Assembly: GCF_002838835.1 (NCBI RefSeq)
Contig: NZ_NHPP01000003.1
Span: 248,001-312,000, forward strand
Length of the DNA stretch: 64,000 nucleotides
From: Siphonobacter sp. SORGH_AS_0500
GTDB taxonomy: Bacteria; Bacteroidota; Bacteroidia; Cytophagales; Spirosomataceae
Direction: 5' to 3'
Part shown: piece by piece, positions 25,367-33,905 of the stretch
How the letters are laid out: each line of letters opens with the position of its first letter
Numbering within the stretch: the first letter of the stretch is position 1
The notes under the pieces: model-generated
Database searches by the model: none
What the model was told of the DNA's origin: nothing
Seen by the model: only the letters and a program-made list of their open reading frames with translations
Position numbers and translations under genes: made by a program

Positions 25367-26083
25367 ATGAAAAAGACACTCATCGGTATTCTGTCGCTGG
25401 TTACAGTTACCTGTCTTGCCCAATCCCCCAATTCTCTTTCCAAAGCGGAAAAAAAAGCAGGTTTCAAATTACTTTTTGATGGCAAAACCACTAATGGCTG
25501 GCATAAATACAACGGTGAAGGCATCGGTACGGCCTGGAAAATAGAAGAAGGTGCCCTAAAACTGGATGCTGACGCCCGCAAAGGTGGAGCGACGGCTGGC
25601 GATATTGTTACCGACGGTGAATACAAGGATTTTGAACTGAAATACGATTCCAAAATTGCTGAAAACGGTAACAGCGGCGTGATGTTTCACGTTGTTGAAA
25701 GTGATAAATACAAATACCCCTGGTTGACAGGTCCCGAAATTCAGGTGATTGACAACGAACGTCACTCGGATAGCAAACTGGAAAGCCACCGGGCGGGTAG
25801 TTTATACGACCTGATTCCGGCTAATCCTCAAAACGCGAAACCAGCCGGACAATGGAATTCCATGCGGGTAGTGCTGGATCAGGGTAAATTCGTGATCTAT
25901 CAAAACGACGTAAAAGTGGTAGAAACGGACATGAGCACGCCTCAGTTTACCGAGATGGTTGCAAAGTCTAAATTCAAAACCATGCCTGATTTTGCCAAGT
26001 TTGCAACGGGTCATTTTTGCCTTCAGGATCACGGAGATACGGTATGGTTCCGTAATATCAAAATCCGCGAAATTAAGCACTAA
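25367..26083 (+). CDS. Secreted DUF1080 protein (3-keto-disaccharide hydrolase domain)
   Basis: The 238-residue precursor has a signal peptide (MKKTLIGILSLVTVTCLAQ) and one DUF1080 domain with a concanavalin-A-like sandwich. Recognisable blocks are GFKLLFDGKTTNGWHKYN, YKDFELKYDSKIAENGNSGV, GPEIQVIDNERH and the C-terminal CLQDHGDTVWFRNIKIREI. Recent work on the family shows hydrolysis of 3-keto-glycosides, with partner Gfo/Idh oxidoreductases making the keto sugar. That pairing fits the genes at 19238-23900, although a GT9 gene intervenes. A strong terminator follows, so it is transcribed alone. Confidence 0.88.
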   Translation: MKKTLIGILSLVTVTCLAQSPNSLSKAEKKAGFKLLFDGKTTNGWHKYNGEGIGTAWKIEEGALKLDADARKGGATAGDIVTDGEYKDFELKYDSKIAENGNSGVMFHVVESDKYKYPWLTGPEIQVIDNERHSDSKLESHRAGSLYDLIPANPQNAKPAGQWNSMRVVLDQGKFVIYQNDVKVVETDMSTPQFTEMVAKSKFKTMPDFAKFATGHFCLQDHGDTVWFRNIKIREIKH

Positions 26084-26101
26084 GATTTCAACCTTAGTAA
26101 C

Positions 26102-26139
26102 AAAAAAGCCTTTTCAGCGAAAGTTGGAAAGGCTTTTTT
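26102..26139 (+). terminator. Rho-independent terminator after the DUF1080 gene
   Basis: AAAAAAGCCTTT pairs with AAAGGCTTTTTT around a partly paired loop, followed by the T run. It begins 18 bases after the stop. Confidence 0.85.
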
Positions 26140-26340
26140 ATGCGACAGCAATACTTTAAGATTCTTAACGCATAAATCAAAACCTCAAAATAAACTCCTA
26201 CGAAAGCTTGGTTATTTATTATATATAAAACGATTTTATCATATAAGTACACTTAATAAAGAATACATTTGCCCGTACCCCATTGGTCATGGAAAGTATA
26301 TGTTGAATCATGCAGTACCCATTCAATCACAAGTACGCGT

Positions 26341-27846
26341 ATGTATGAAGACCGAATATTACGAGCAGATCTGCGTGACAAAATTATAAGCGTAGATGAG
26401 GCCGCCTCGTTTATCAAAGATCAAATGGTGGTGGGAACCAGCGGCTTTACCAAGGCTGGAGACAGCAAAGCCGTATTACTGGCCTTAGCCCAGCGAGCGA
26501 AAACAGAACCTCTGAAAATCACTCTGATTACCGGGGCCTCACTGGGGCAGGATACCGACGCCGCCCTGGCGAACTCCCACGCATTGAATCGCCGGATGCC
26601 TTTTCAGGTAGATCCGGTATTACGAAAGAGTATTAACTCAGGGGAGGTTATGTTCATGGATCACCACTTGTGTGAGACCGTTGAGCTATTGCAAAACCAG
26701 CATTTACCTTCATTAGATATAGCCGTTATTGAGGCCGCCCGCATTGAAGAAGATGGCAGCATCGTGCCGACTACTTCGGTGGGAAACTCCGCTCACTTTG
26801 CGGCCCTGGCCGATAAAGTTATTGTAGAGGTTAACCTGTCAATGCCACTTTCGCTTTGCGGACTACACGATGTGTTTATGGCAGGCGTATATCCAGACCG
26901 TTCTATTATTCCCATTACCTCGCCGTCTTCCCGCGTGGGACGCACTTCCATTCCGGTTGATCCAGAGAAAATCGTGGGAATCGTTATAACCAGCGTCAAA
27001 GATAGCCCGGCCCAAATCGTACCACCCGATGAAAAGACGACGGCTATTGCTTCGCACTTACTGGAATTTTTCAATCGGGAAGTTAGGCAGGGGAGGCTTA
27101 AAAAATCATTACTACCCTTGCAGGCCGGCATTGGCAAAGTAGCAAATGCCGTGTTATCGGGCTTTATCAATAGTGATTTCGAGAATCTCACGATGTACTC
27201 AGAGGTGTTACAGGATAGTACATTTGAGTTAATGGACGCTGGAAAAATGATTTATGCATCGGCTTCGTCGATTACCGTTTCTGATGAATGGTATACGAAA
27301 CTGATGAAGGATATTGATAAGTATCGTGATAAGATTGTGCTGCGTCCTCAGAATATCAGTAATGCTCCCGAGGTAATCCGTCGGATGGGCGTAATTGGTA
27401 TTAACACGGCCATCGAGTTTGACATTTACGGAAACGTGAATTCTACGCACATCAGCGGTACCAAAATGATGAATGGCATCGGTGGTTCGGGAGACTTTGC
27501 CCGCAACGCCTTTCTGAGCATTTTCGTGACGCAGGCGGCTTCGAAGAATAATTCTATATCTCACGTATTACCCATGGTTTCGCATGTGGACCATACCGAA
27601 CACGATGTAGATATACTGGTGACGGATCAGGGTTTGGCGGATTTACGGGGATTGGCTCCCAGAGAACGGGCGAAGGCCATTATTGCCAATTGCGTGCATC
27701 CTGACTATCGGGAAGAATTACAATCGTACTTTGATCGAGCTTGCGAACGCGGGGGGCACACGCCGCACGTACTGGAAGAAGCTTTTAGCTGGCATACCCG
27801 CTTATCAACAACCGGGACGATGAAGAAGGCTGGGATTTCAGCATGA
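26341..27846 (+). CDS. Acetyl-CoA hydrolase/succinyl-CoA:acetate CoA-transferase family
   Basis: The 501-residue protein matches the class I CoA-transferase family that includes succinyl-CoA:acetate CoA-transferase and Ach1. Conserved blocks are VVGTSGFTKAGDSKAVLLAL, QAGIGKVANAVLSGF, the catalytic glutamate region MYSEVLQDSTFELMDAGK and GIGGSGDFARNAFLSIFV. It exchanges CoA between acyl-CoA and a carboxylate in the cytosol. Whether this copy makes acetate or activates it cannot be told. ATG 26341 is preferred; the frame extends upstream only to a TTG at 26269. It stands alone. Confidence 0.88.
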   Translation: MYEDRILRADLRDKIISVDEAASFIKDQMVVGTSGFTKAGDSKAVLLALAQRAKTEPLKITLITGASLGQDTDAALANSHALNRRMPFQVDPVLRKSINSGEVMFMDHHLCETVELLQNQHLPSLDIAVIEAARIEEDGSIVPTTSVGNSAHFAALADKVIVEVNLSMPLSLCGLHDVFMAGVYPDRSIIPITSPSSRVGRTSIPVDPEKIVGIVITSVKDSPAQIVPPDEKTTAIASHLLEFFNREVRQGRLKKSLLPLQAGIGKVANAVLSGFINSDFENLTMYSEVLQDSTFELMDAGKMIYASASSITVSDEWYTKLMKDIDKYRDKIVLRPQNISNAPEVIRRMGVIGINTAIEFDIYGNVNSTHISGTKMMNGIGGSGDFARNAFLSIFVTQAASKNNSISHVLPMVSHVDHTEHDVDILVTDQGLADLRGLAPRERAKAIIANCVHPDYREELQSYFDRACERGGHTPHVLEEAFSWHTRLSTTGTMKKAGISA

Positions 27847-27859
27847 GGACCTTCAAATG

Positions 27860-27888
27860 GAGAGACGCGACTTCATGGCGTCTGGCCG
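27860..27888. repeat. GAGACGCGAT-type hairpin repeat
   Basis: AGAGACGCGACTTCATGGCG followed by TCTGGCCGGG is one of a family of short inverted repeats found also at 36773-36798, 44899-44924, 48095-48120 and twice at 50531-50630. The arms are GACGC and GCGTC; one arm base differs here. Confidence 0.6.
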
Positions 27889-27980
27889 GGAGATGGAAAT
27901 CAATGAAAGGTAAAAAAGCCACATGAATCCCTTTATTCTTCCAGCCAGATACAGAGAAGTGGAGAGCATTATTTTAGGAC

Positions 27981-28019
27981 TGGGATAGGTTAGTAACAGA
28001 GAGTTACTAACCTATCCCA
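27981..28019. repeat. Perfect 17-bp inverted repeat between convergent genes
   Basis: TGGGATAGGTTAGTAAC (27981-27997) is repeated as its exact complement (28003-28019) around a 5-base loop AGAGA. No T run follows on either strand, so a standard terminator is doubtful, though the position between convergent genes fits termination or transcript-end protection. Confidence 0.7.
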
Positions 28020-28086
28020 ACGTTCGTCCCATTTTTACTGAAAATCTCGAACGTAGTGAGAAATGATAGATGAGACGATTAGGTAA

Positions 28087-28446
28087 CTAACGTCTTCTCT
28101 GCGAATAACTCATTCCTAAAAACAGCAAATAAGCCACGGCTACAATACCCAAACCGCAGGCTTCGCGGGCTAATTCCTGATTAGGCGTTTTCATCGTTAA
28201 GCCTTCATTTTCGCTGAAGAAACCTTCCCAGGCGGTCATTTGTGTCCAGGAGCTAATAGCCCAGGCCGCTGACCAAATCAGTAGCACTAGTAAAAGCTCT
28301 TGATTAAACTTACCCTGAAAAGCCCGTAAGGCTGTGTAGGCAGCGATTAGGTAAATGGTACCCCAGAGCAAAGGATCGGGATCGTTGTATTGCCAGCCTG
28401 CAAACAGAATGAAAATGGGAACGAGTAGTAATGCGAAGTACTTCAT
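28087..28446 (-). CDS. TMEM220-family membrane protein
   Basis: The 119-residue protein has four predicted membrane segments and the transmembrane-220 family pattern: FAGWQYNDPDPLLWGTIYLI near the start, and the LTMKTPNQELAREACGLGI segment before the last helix. The family is widespread in bacteria and animals with no established function. Its start lies 6 bases after the stop of the TPR lipoprotein gene, so the two form an operon. Confidence 0.85.
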   Translation of the reverse strand: MKYFALLLVPIFILFAGWQYNDPDPLLWGTIYLIAAYTALRAFQGKFNQELLLVLLIWSAAWAISSWTQMTAWEGFFSENEGLTMKTPNQELAREACGLGIVAVAYLLFLGMSYSQRRR

Positions 28447-28452
28447 ACGAAA

Positions 28453-29172
28453 TTATTTACAGAAAGTGTCAATTGCGTCGGCGGCTTCGGCATAGCCTAG
28501 TTTTTTAGATTGCTGAAAGCTCAGACAAGCGGCCTCCCGGTTTCCTACCAGATTTTGAGCCAGTCCCATGTTAAAAAAGGCCTGTGGAAATTCAGAACGC
28601 AGACCAACCGCCTGCTCATAATCGCGGATAGCGGAGGGGTAGTTTTTTTGTTCCAGATAGAGATTTCCTCGAACGAAATACGTCTCGGCGTTCTTAGGAG
28701 CCAACTGAACGGCTTTATCAAAATCAACCGTGGCTTTTTGGGGTAACTTCAATTCAGCATAAATAAAGCCACGGTTCAGATAAATCTCAGCCGAGTCGGG
28801 AGCAAGGGTAGTTGCTTTCGTTAAATCATGAATAGCCGCCTCAAAATCGCTTTGAGCCATGCGAAGTTTGGCACGATTGAAAAAAGGCAGGTATAAGGAC
28901 GAATCCGCCTGAATAGCCTGATCGTAATCCATCATCGCGTTACTAAAATCTTTAAGCTGATAATGGGCGACGCCACGGGCATTGAGAGCCTCGGCATTCT
29001 TCGGATTAGCCTCTACGGCCTGGTTTAATTCCAGAATGGCTTCGTTTAATTTATTTTCCCGCAGTAATTTTCGCCCTTCTTCTAAATGTTTATTAGAAGA
29101 GTTACAGCTTGATATGCAAAGAGATAGACCTAAAATAAGGGCAGGTAGATGGAGCAGACGAAATTTTTTCAT
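28453..29172 (-). CDS. TPR-repeat lipoprotein
   Basis: The 239-residue precursor starts with a lipoprotein signal (MKKFRLLHLPALILGLSLCISSC, lipobox ISSC near residue 25). About six tetratricopeptide repeats follow, with the typical NAEALNARGVAHYQLKDF and AEIYLNRGFIYAELKLPQKA pattern. It is probably an envelope scaffold that mediates protein contacts; partners are unknown. ATG 29172 was chosen because it opens the lipoprotein signal; upstream codons do not fit. It is co-transcribed with the TMEM220 gene downstream. Confidence 0.88.
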   Translation of the reverse strand: MKKFRLLHLPALILGLSLCISSCNSSNKHLEEGRKLLRENKLNEAILELNQAVEANPKNAEALNARGVAHYQLKDFSNAMMDYDQAIQADSSLYLPFFNRAKLRMAQSDFEAAIHDLTKATTLAPDSAEIYLNRGFIYAELKLPQKATVDFDKAVQLAPKNAETYFVRGNLYLEQKNYPSAIRDYEQAVGLRSEFPQAFFNMGLAQNLVGNREAACLSFQQSKKLGYAEAADAIDTFCK

Positions 29173-29277
29173 GCTGCAATTTACGCTTTGACTTGACATC
29201 GTGTCAAAATAAAACGATCTTTGCAGCGGCAAATCAGGCCAGCTCCTGTTGAATCCCCCAGGTCTTGACCGAAGCAA

Positions 29278-29774
29278 GGGTAGACGGTTGTAGCGGTTCG
29301 TGGTTTGCCATTTTTTATTTTATAGCCTTTCAGTTTTACTCTCCTTCATTTTTGGGTCTTGAAATGCTCCTTTTTCGCGAAGGTGAATATTCTTATTCTA
29401 CGAGACTTTCTAAAATTTGCAATTATTTGGATCTTCATTCGAATGATCGAGGTATGAATGAATTTTTATACCTGTTATCTTGGACGAAGTGAGAGAACAG
29501 GGTGTAGAAAGGGATACATTTTAAGTACACCTAATGACCAGGTGAGTTCGCAAAGACAAGAAAGTCCCTTCACTCTGGATGACAGGCTTGCAGGGTAACG
29601 ACACTTCGGATGGCCCGCTTCAACGAAGGACAAGCCTATACACTTCTTCCTGGTTTTATTCAAAATACCATCTTAGATAGTAAGCTCTTGTAACTGATGA
29701 TACATTGTTTAGTGGTAGAACGCTAAAGAGCATCGATCACCTGCCGACCCATAAACTATCAACTACTTACAAAG
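29278..29774. other. Intergenic region with no visible gene
   Basis: About 500 bases hold no credible gene. The 29562-29585 stretch (CTTCACTCTGGATGACAGGC) recurs inverted near 59658-59680 (GTCATCCAGAGTGAAGGG), a small dispersed repeat. Otherwise nothing is recognised. Confidence 0.4.
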
Positions 29775-29810
29775 AAAAAGCTTCGACCTGATGTCAGATC
29801 GAAGCTTTTT
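29775..29810. terminator. Rho-independent terminator after pdhB
   Basis: AAAAAGCTTCGA pairs with TCGAAGCTTTTT around a short loop, with T runs on both strands. On the minus strand it begins about 24 bases after the pdhB stop. Confidence 0.85.
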
Positions 29811-29833
29811 GTATGAAGTGATGGAGCGAGCGA

Positions 29834-30817
29834 CTAGTTCCGGTATAGAACGGACTTCACCGCTGATACTACACGCTTAGGATTGGGTAATACCTCTTCA
29901 ATCAGCGTAGGAGCGTAAGGCAGAGGTACATCGCGGCTGGTTACACGGGCGACGGGAGCGTCAAGGTAATCAAATGCGTACCGTTGCAGGTGATAGGCCA
30001 CCTCCGAAGAAATAGAGGCCAGAGGAGCTGCTTCCTCAACGATCACACAACGATTCGTTTTCTTGAGGGATTTAACTACCGTACCGTAATCGATTGGACG
30101 AACAGAGCGTAAGTCGATTAACTCAACCGAAATACCTTCTTTCTCCAGTTCTTCAATCGCAGGCATTACGATGCGAGGAATTACTTTACCAAAGCTTACG
30201 ATGGTAACGTCTTTTCCTTCTTTTTTTACATCAGCCACACCGATGGGGATGAGGTATTCTCCGTCGGGTACCTGACCTTTGTCACCGTACATTTGCTCCG
30301 ATTCCATGAAAATCACGGGATCGTTATCGCGAATGGCTGATTTCAATAAACCTTTGGCATCGGCGGGGTTTGAGGGAATCACCACTTTCAAACCGGGTGT
30401 ATTTGCGTACCAGCTTTCGAAGTTAGACGAGTGCTGAGCCGCTAACTGACCCGCGTTACCGGTGGGGCCACGAAATACGATAGGAGCGTTATATTGTCCG
30501 CCTGACATTTCGTAAATCTTAGCCGCTGAGTTGATCACCTGATCAATCGCTACTAATGAGAAGTTGAACGTCATGAACTCGATAATAGGACGCAGACCAT
30601 TGGCGGCTGCACCCACACCGATTCCTGCAAAACCTAATTCGGCAATGGGAGTATCGATTACGCGTTCTGGTCCGAATTCATCCAGCATCCCTTGAGATAC
30701 TTTGTACGCACCGTTGTATTCAGCAACTTCTTCGCCCATTAAAAAAACGCGGGGATCACGTCGCATTTCCTCGCTCATAGCTTCGCGAAGAGCCTCCCGA
30801 AATTGTAATTCTCTCAT
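29834..30817 (-). CDS. pdhB: Pyruvate dehydrogenase E1 component, beta subunit
   Basis: The 327-residue subunit of the thiamine-diphosphate-dependent E1 enzyme decarboxylates pyruvate for transfer to the lipoyl E2. Diagnostic blocks are QFREALREAMSEEMRRDPRV, MGEEVAEYNGAYKVSQGM, RVIDTPIAELGFAGIGVGAA and VIFMESEQMYGDKG, with the C-terminal transketolase domain (VTIVSFGKVIPRIVMPAIEE). The alpha subunit gene is not in the window. An in-frame ATG lies at 30880, but family members begin at MREL/IQFREAL, so 30817 is preferred. A terminator follows. Confidence 0.92.
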   Translation of the reverse strand: MRELQFREALREAMSEEMRRDPRVFLMGEEVAEYNGAYKVSQGMLDEFGPERVIDTPIAELGFAGIGVGAAANGLRPIIEFMTFNFSLVAIDQVINSAAKIYEMSGGQYNAPIVFRGPTGNAGQLAAQHSSNFESWYANTPGLKVVIPSNPADAKGLLKSAIRDNDPVIFMESEQMYGDKGQVPDGEYLIPIGVADVKKEGKDVTIVSFGKVIPRIVMPAIEELEKEGISVELIDLRSVRPIDYGTVVKSLKKTNRCVIVEEAAPLASISSEVAYHLQRYAFDYLDAPVARVTSRDVPLPYAPTLIEEVLPNPKRVVSAVKSVLYRN

Positions 30818-30880
30818 GTTCAGAGTTTCTGTCGTATGTCCAGCTTGAAAGTCTTCGTAAAGACCTTCAAAATTAGGCAT

Positions 30881-31447
30881 GGATCAGCAATTGGCAAGCC
30901 TCAACTGCAATCATTTCCGATTTATGCCAATGTTTTTATGGGGAATAATTCATTATCAGCTTATTAAAAATACAGTGTCTTAGATAATTTATAAATCTAA
31001 GCTTAAAAAAGGATTATAAGCTCATTAAAAATGTAATTATTGTGCGATAAAATGATAAAAAACTTTTATTACGATTGTTTTTGTATTACTTTTAGAACGC
31101 TGCTAGGTAGGTAGTGGCGGATTACTATTGATTACGCGTAGCGAAGTTCCTGAAATCGGCTGCCTGATTTATAAAACTAGCTCCAGTACTCTCCCTCATT
31201 AAAACTAAAACATCTAAATCATCGGTATCCAACGAAATTTAGAGAAAGCACGTATTAACTATTAGTCGAGTTCATTAGTTAACCAGCGTTTGTATTGCTT
31301 AATGCCGAAAAGCGGGGAATTACTCTTGATGGCTTTGAAGGCATTCTATCAGGCATGATAAGGTCGCATCATACCCGGAATGACCAGCAAAAGCCTCATT
31401 GGCAGAGTTCAGTTTTAGTAGTCAAATCAGTTTAATCCGGAAAGATT
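30881..31447. other. Intergenic region with no visible gene
   Basis: About 565 AT-rich bases separate divergent pdhB and the thioredoxin-like gene. Promoters for both are expected. No RNA gene, repeat or conserved motif was recognised. Confidence 0.35.
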
Positions 31448-31753
31448 ATGACTTTGGAAGAATTTCTTCAGAGCGATGGGTGCGTTCTTATGCTGGTGTT
31501 TCAGCAATACAACCCCCAAGTGAGCCAATCAGAACGTGTGTTGGAAAGCTTTGTTAGTCAGCACCCCAGAGAAGCCCGTTTATTGCGAGTGGCTTGTGGA
31601 AGAGAAGATGAGTTATTTAAACGCTATAAGATTCAGTCGAACCCGACGGTATTGGGGCTTCGAAAAGGTCGCGAAATCTGGCGGCACGAAGGCCTCACCG
31701 ACGCGGCGACCCTGGATCAGCTAGCTTCGCAACTGACAGGGAATTGTGCCTAG
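31448..31753 (+). CDS. Small thioredoxin-fold protein lacking the CxxC motif
   Basis: The 101-residue protein follows the thioredoxin pattern. A beta strand (CVLMLVFQQYNPQVSQSERV) occupies the place of the usual WCGPC site, helix and strand elements follow, and KRYKIQSNPTVLGLRKGREI contains the cis-proline loop. A helix with ATLDQLASQL ends the domain. The redox cysteines are absent (NPQV at that position), so it is unlikely to be a disulfide reductase; a binding or chaperone role is possible. It is 57 bases upstream of the GH3-family gene and may be co-transcribed. Confidence 0.6.
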   Translation: MTLEEFLQSDGCVLMLVFQQYNPQVSQSERVLESFVSQHPREARLLRVACGREDELFKRYKIQSNPTVLGLRKGREIWRHEGLTDAATLDQLASQLTGNCA

Positions 31754-31809
31754 CCGCTCGAACTAGCTAAAGTTTGTCGTACTTTTGCAGTCTGAGAAAT
31801 CATTAATGC

Positions 31810-33308
31810 ATGGTACCCATTCGGTCAGTATTAGCAAAGCCCGTCGCGGCCTGGGTTATATCAAAGCGTCGTCAGTGGGAGTTAAAACCCGCTGAAACGC
31901 AGAATGTATGGTTTAAAAACTTACTGGATTCCGCCCGGAACACCGAGTTTGGGCGGAATCACTATTTTAAAGATATTCGAACCCCCGCCGATTTTTGTCA
32001 GGCTGTTCCCATTCGGGATTATGAAGGGCTAAAGCCTTACGTTGAGAAAGTTACCCACGGGGAAGAGGATATTCTATGGCCTGGAAAGCCTTATACTTCG
32101 CCAAAACTTCGGGCACTACTTCAGGGGTTAAATACATTCCCATCTCCAAAGAATCCATTGGATACCACATCTCCGGTGCCCGTGATGCTCTGCTGAGTTA
32201 TATTCACGAAACAGGACGAGCCGAGTTTCTGGACAAAAAGCTGATTTTTCTTTCAGGAAGTCCGGAAATGACGATGAAAAATGGCGTTCACGTAGGACGG
32301 CTTTCGGGAATTTCCAATCACCACGTTCCGTCTTACCTCCGCACCAATCAGTTACCTAGCTGGGAAACCAACTGCATTGAAGATTGGGAAACCAAACTGG
32401 ATCGTATTATTGACGAAACCATCCATCAACCCATGTCGCTGATTTCCGGCATTCCGCCCTGGGTGCAGATGTATTTTGACCGGATTCAAACTCGTACGGG
32501 GAAAAAAATCAAGGATGTTTTTCCTGATTTTCAGGTCTTCGTATATGGTGGCGTAAATTTCGAGCCCTATCGGGCGAAGTTATTCGATTCTGTTGGGAAG
32601 AAGGTAGACTCCATCGAGACCTACCCTGCTTCAGAAGGTTTTATCGCCTACCAGGATTCTCAGACGAATCCCGGCTTATTGATGCTTCTTAATCAGGGTA
32701 TTTTCTACGAATTTGTTCCGGTAGAGGAATTCTATAATGAGAACCCCCGCCGGTTAACAATTGGCGAGGTAGAGTTGGGCAAGAATTACGTAGTCATTAT
32801 GAATACCAATGCCGGACTTTGGGGGTACAACATTGGCGATACTGTGAAATTTGTTTCCAAAGATCCGTATCGCATTCTGGTAACGGGCCGGATCAAGCAC
32901 TTCATTTCGGCCTTTGGCGAACACGTGATTGGAGAAGAAGTAGAGAAAGCCATGGCTTATGCCGTGAGTCGCCAGCCCGAAACGCAGGTGGTGGAATTTA
33001 CAGTAGCTCCGCAGGTAACGCCCACCGAAGGGGGATTGCCTTATCACGAATGGCTGATTGAGTTTGCTAATCCTCCTCAAAACCCTGAACAGTTTCGGCA
33101 GGATTTGGATACGCAGTTAACCAAGCTCAATGTCTATTATGACGACTTGATTACGGGAAACATTTTACAGCCTTTAAAGATTAATAGTCTGCGTCAGGGA
33201 GCGTTCATTGACTTCATGAAGAGTCAGGGAAAACTTGGCGGACAAAATAAAGTACCTCGTTTGGCAAACGACCGTAAGATCGCCGACGAATTAGGCAGGT
33301 TTCACTAG
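31810..33308 (+). pseudogene. GH3 auxin-responsive-promoter family protein, frameshifted
   Basis: Two overlapping frames together make one GH3-superfamily acyl-adenylating protein of about 500 residues. From ATG 31810 the N-terminus reads WFKNLLDSARNTEFGRNHYF to HGEEDILWPGKP. In the -1 frame it continues LYFAKTSGTTSGVKYIPIS, the ATP-binding motif, to SEGFIAYQDSQTNPGL and a stop at 33308. The frame switch is at CTTATAC (32090-32096), repaired by one extra T. Plant GH3 proteins conjugate amino acids to acyl acids; bacterial members are little studied. The two pieces would be inactive alone, since the catalytic motif and the N-terminal part are separated. Confidence 0.85.
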
Positions 33309-33313
33309 TTGTC

Positions 33314-33383
33314 AGTTTTGAGTTTTGAGTTTTGAGTTTTGAGTTTTGAGTTTTCAGTTTTCAGTTTTCAGTTTTCAGTTTTC
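33314..33383. repeat. Heptamer tandem array (AGTTTTG x5, AGTTTTC x5)
   Basis: Ten 7-base units run without interruption, five AGTTTTG followed by five AGTTTTC, ending in AGTTGGA. It lies just after the GH3 stop and leads into the composite hairpin repeat. Similar arrays are at 47826-47888 (GTTTGGA units) and 58420-58440 (two AGTTTTC units plus AGTTGGA). Confidence 0.9.
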
Positions 33384-33390
33384 AGTTGGA

Positions 33391-33636
33391 AAGAGAAAAC
33401 CCGCAAAGGTAGGGGAGAGGTTTGGAAATGAGAATACTAACCCCGGAGGGGTTCAATATGCATAGCCCCAGGCTGGATAGCCCCGGATGATAATCCGGGG
33501 TTTGTGTCACAAAACATAAAAACAAAAACCCGTAAAGGAAAACATAACCCCGGAGGGGTTCAATATCAATAGCTCTAGCCTGGATGGACCCAAGCTGGAT
33601 AACCCCGGATGATAATCCGGGGAGAATGCCGGGGTT
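33391..33636. repeat. Composite CCCCGG-rich dispersed repeat, copy 1
   Basis: The unit reads as a GAAAACCCGCAAAGGTAGGGG start, AACCCCGGAGGGGTT, a purine-rich link, then the hairpin CCCCGGATGATAATCCGGGG. A second partial unit follows from 33535. Related copies are at 47889-48003, 58441-58537 and 58626-58711. The arms of the final hairpin suggest a strong RNA stem-loop. Confidence 0.8.
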
Positions 33637-33717
33637 AGTTTTTTTAACCAAATCTAAAGCCACCAGAACAGGGGGTAAACCCGTCCCAGATTAGAACGAA
33701 CGCAAAAGTAAGAACCT

Positions 33718-33790
33718 CCTGCCTTGGCTGGTGTCTTCACCAGCCAATTGTAAAAGGAAGTGGTTGGTGAAGACACCAACCACGGTGGGG
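33718..33790. repeat. GCTGGTG/CACCAAC double-hairpin repeat, copy 1
   Basis: GGCTGGTG-TCTT-CACCAGCC forms one hairpin and GGTTGGTG-AAGA-CACCAACC a second, with about 20 bases between. The same layout recurs at 33906-33975, 58557-58626 and 58738-58806. Confidence 0.8.
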
Positions 33791-33905
33791 AATACGAATA
33801 GCCCCGGGTGCAACCCGGGGTAAGGTACAAGTTAAATTACCCCGGTCTGGATGGATCTGGATGATAAAATACAATCAACCCAACGTTTCCCCCAGAGTAA
33901 CTTTC

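Noticed and set aside
26269..26340. Longer N-terminus for the CoA-transferase
   Set aside because: It would need a TTG start, and the added residues do not resemble the family; ATG 26341 fits.
32089..32096. Classical programmed -1 ribosomal frameshift site
   Set aside because: CTTATAC does not allow good re-pairing of tRNAs after a -1 slip, and no clear downstream pseudoknot was seen. Kept only as a hypothesis under the shared-motif finding.
33314..33383. CRISPR array or VNTR coding region
   Set aside because: The 7-base units follow each other without spacers, and no cas gene is in the window. Translations of such arrays give simple repeated peptides, not proteins.
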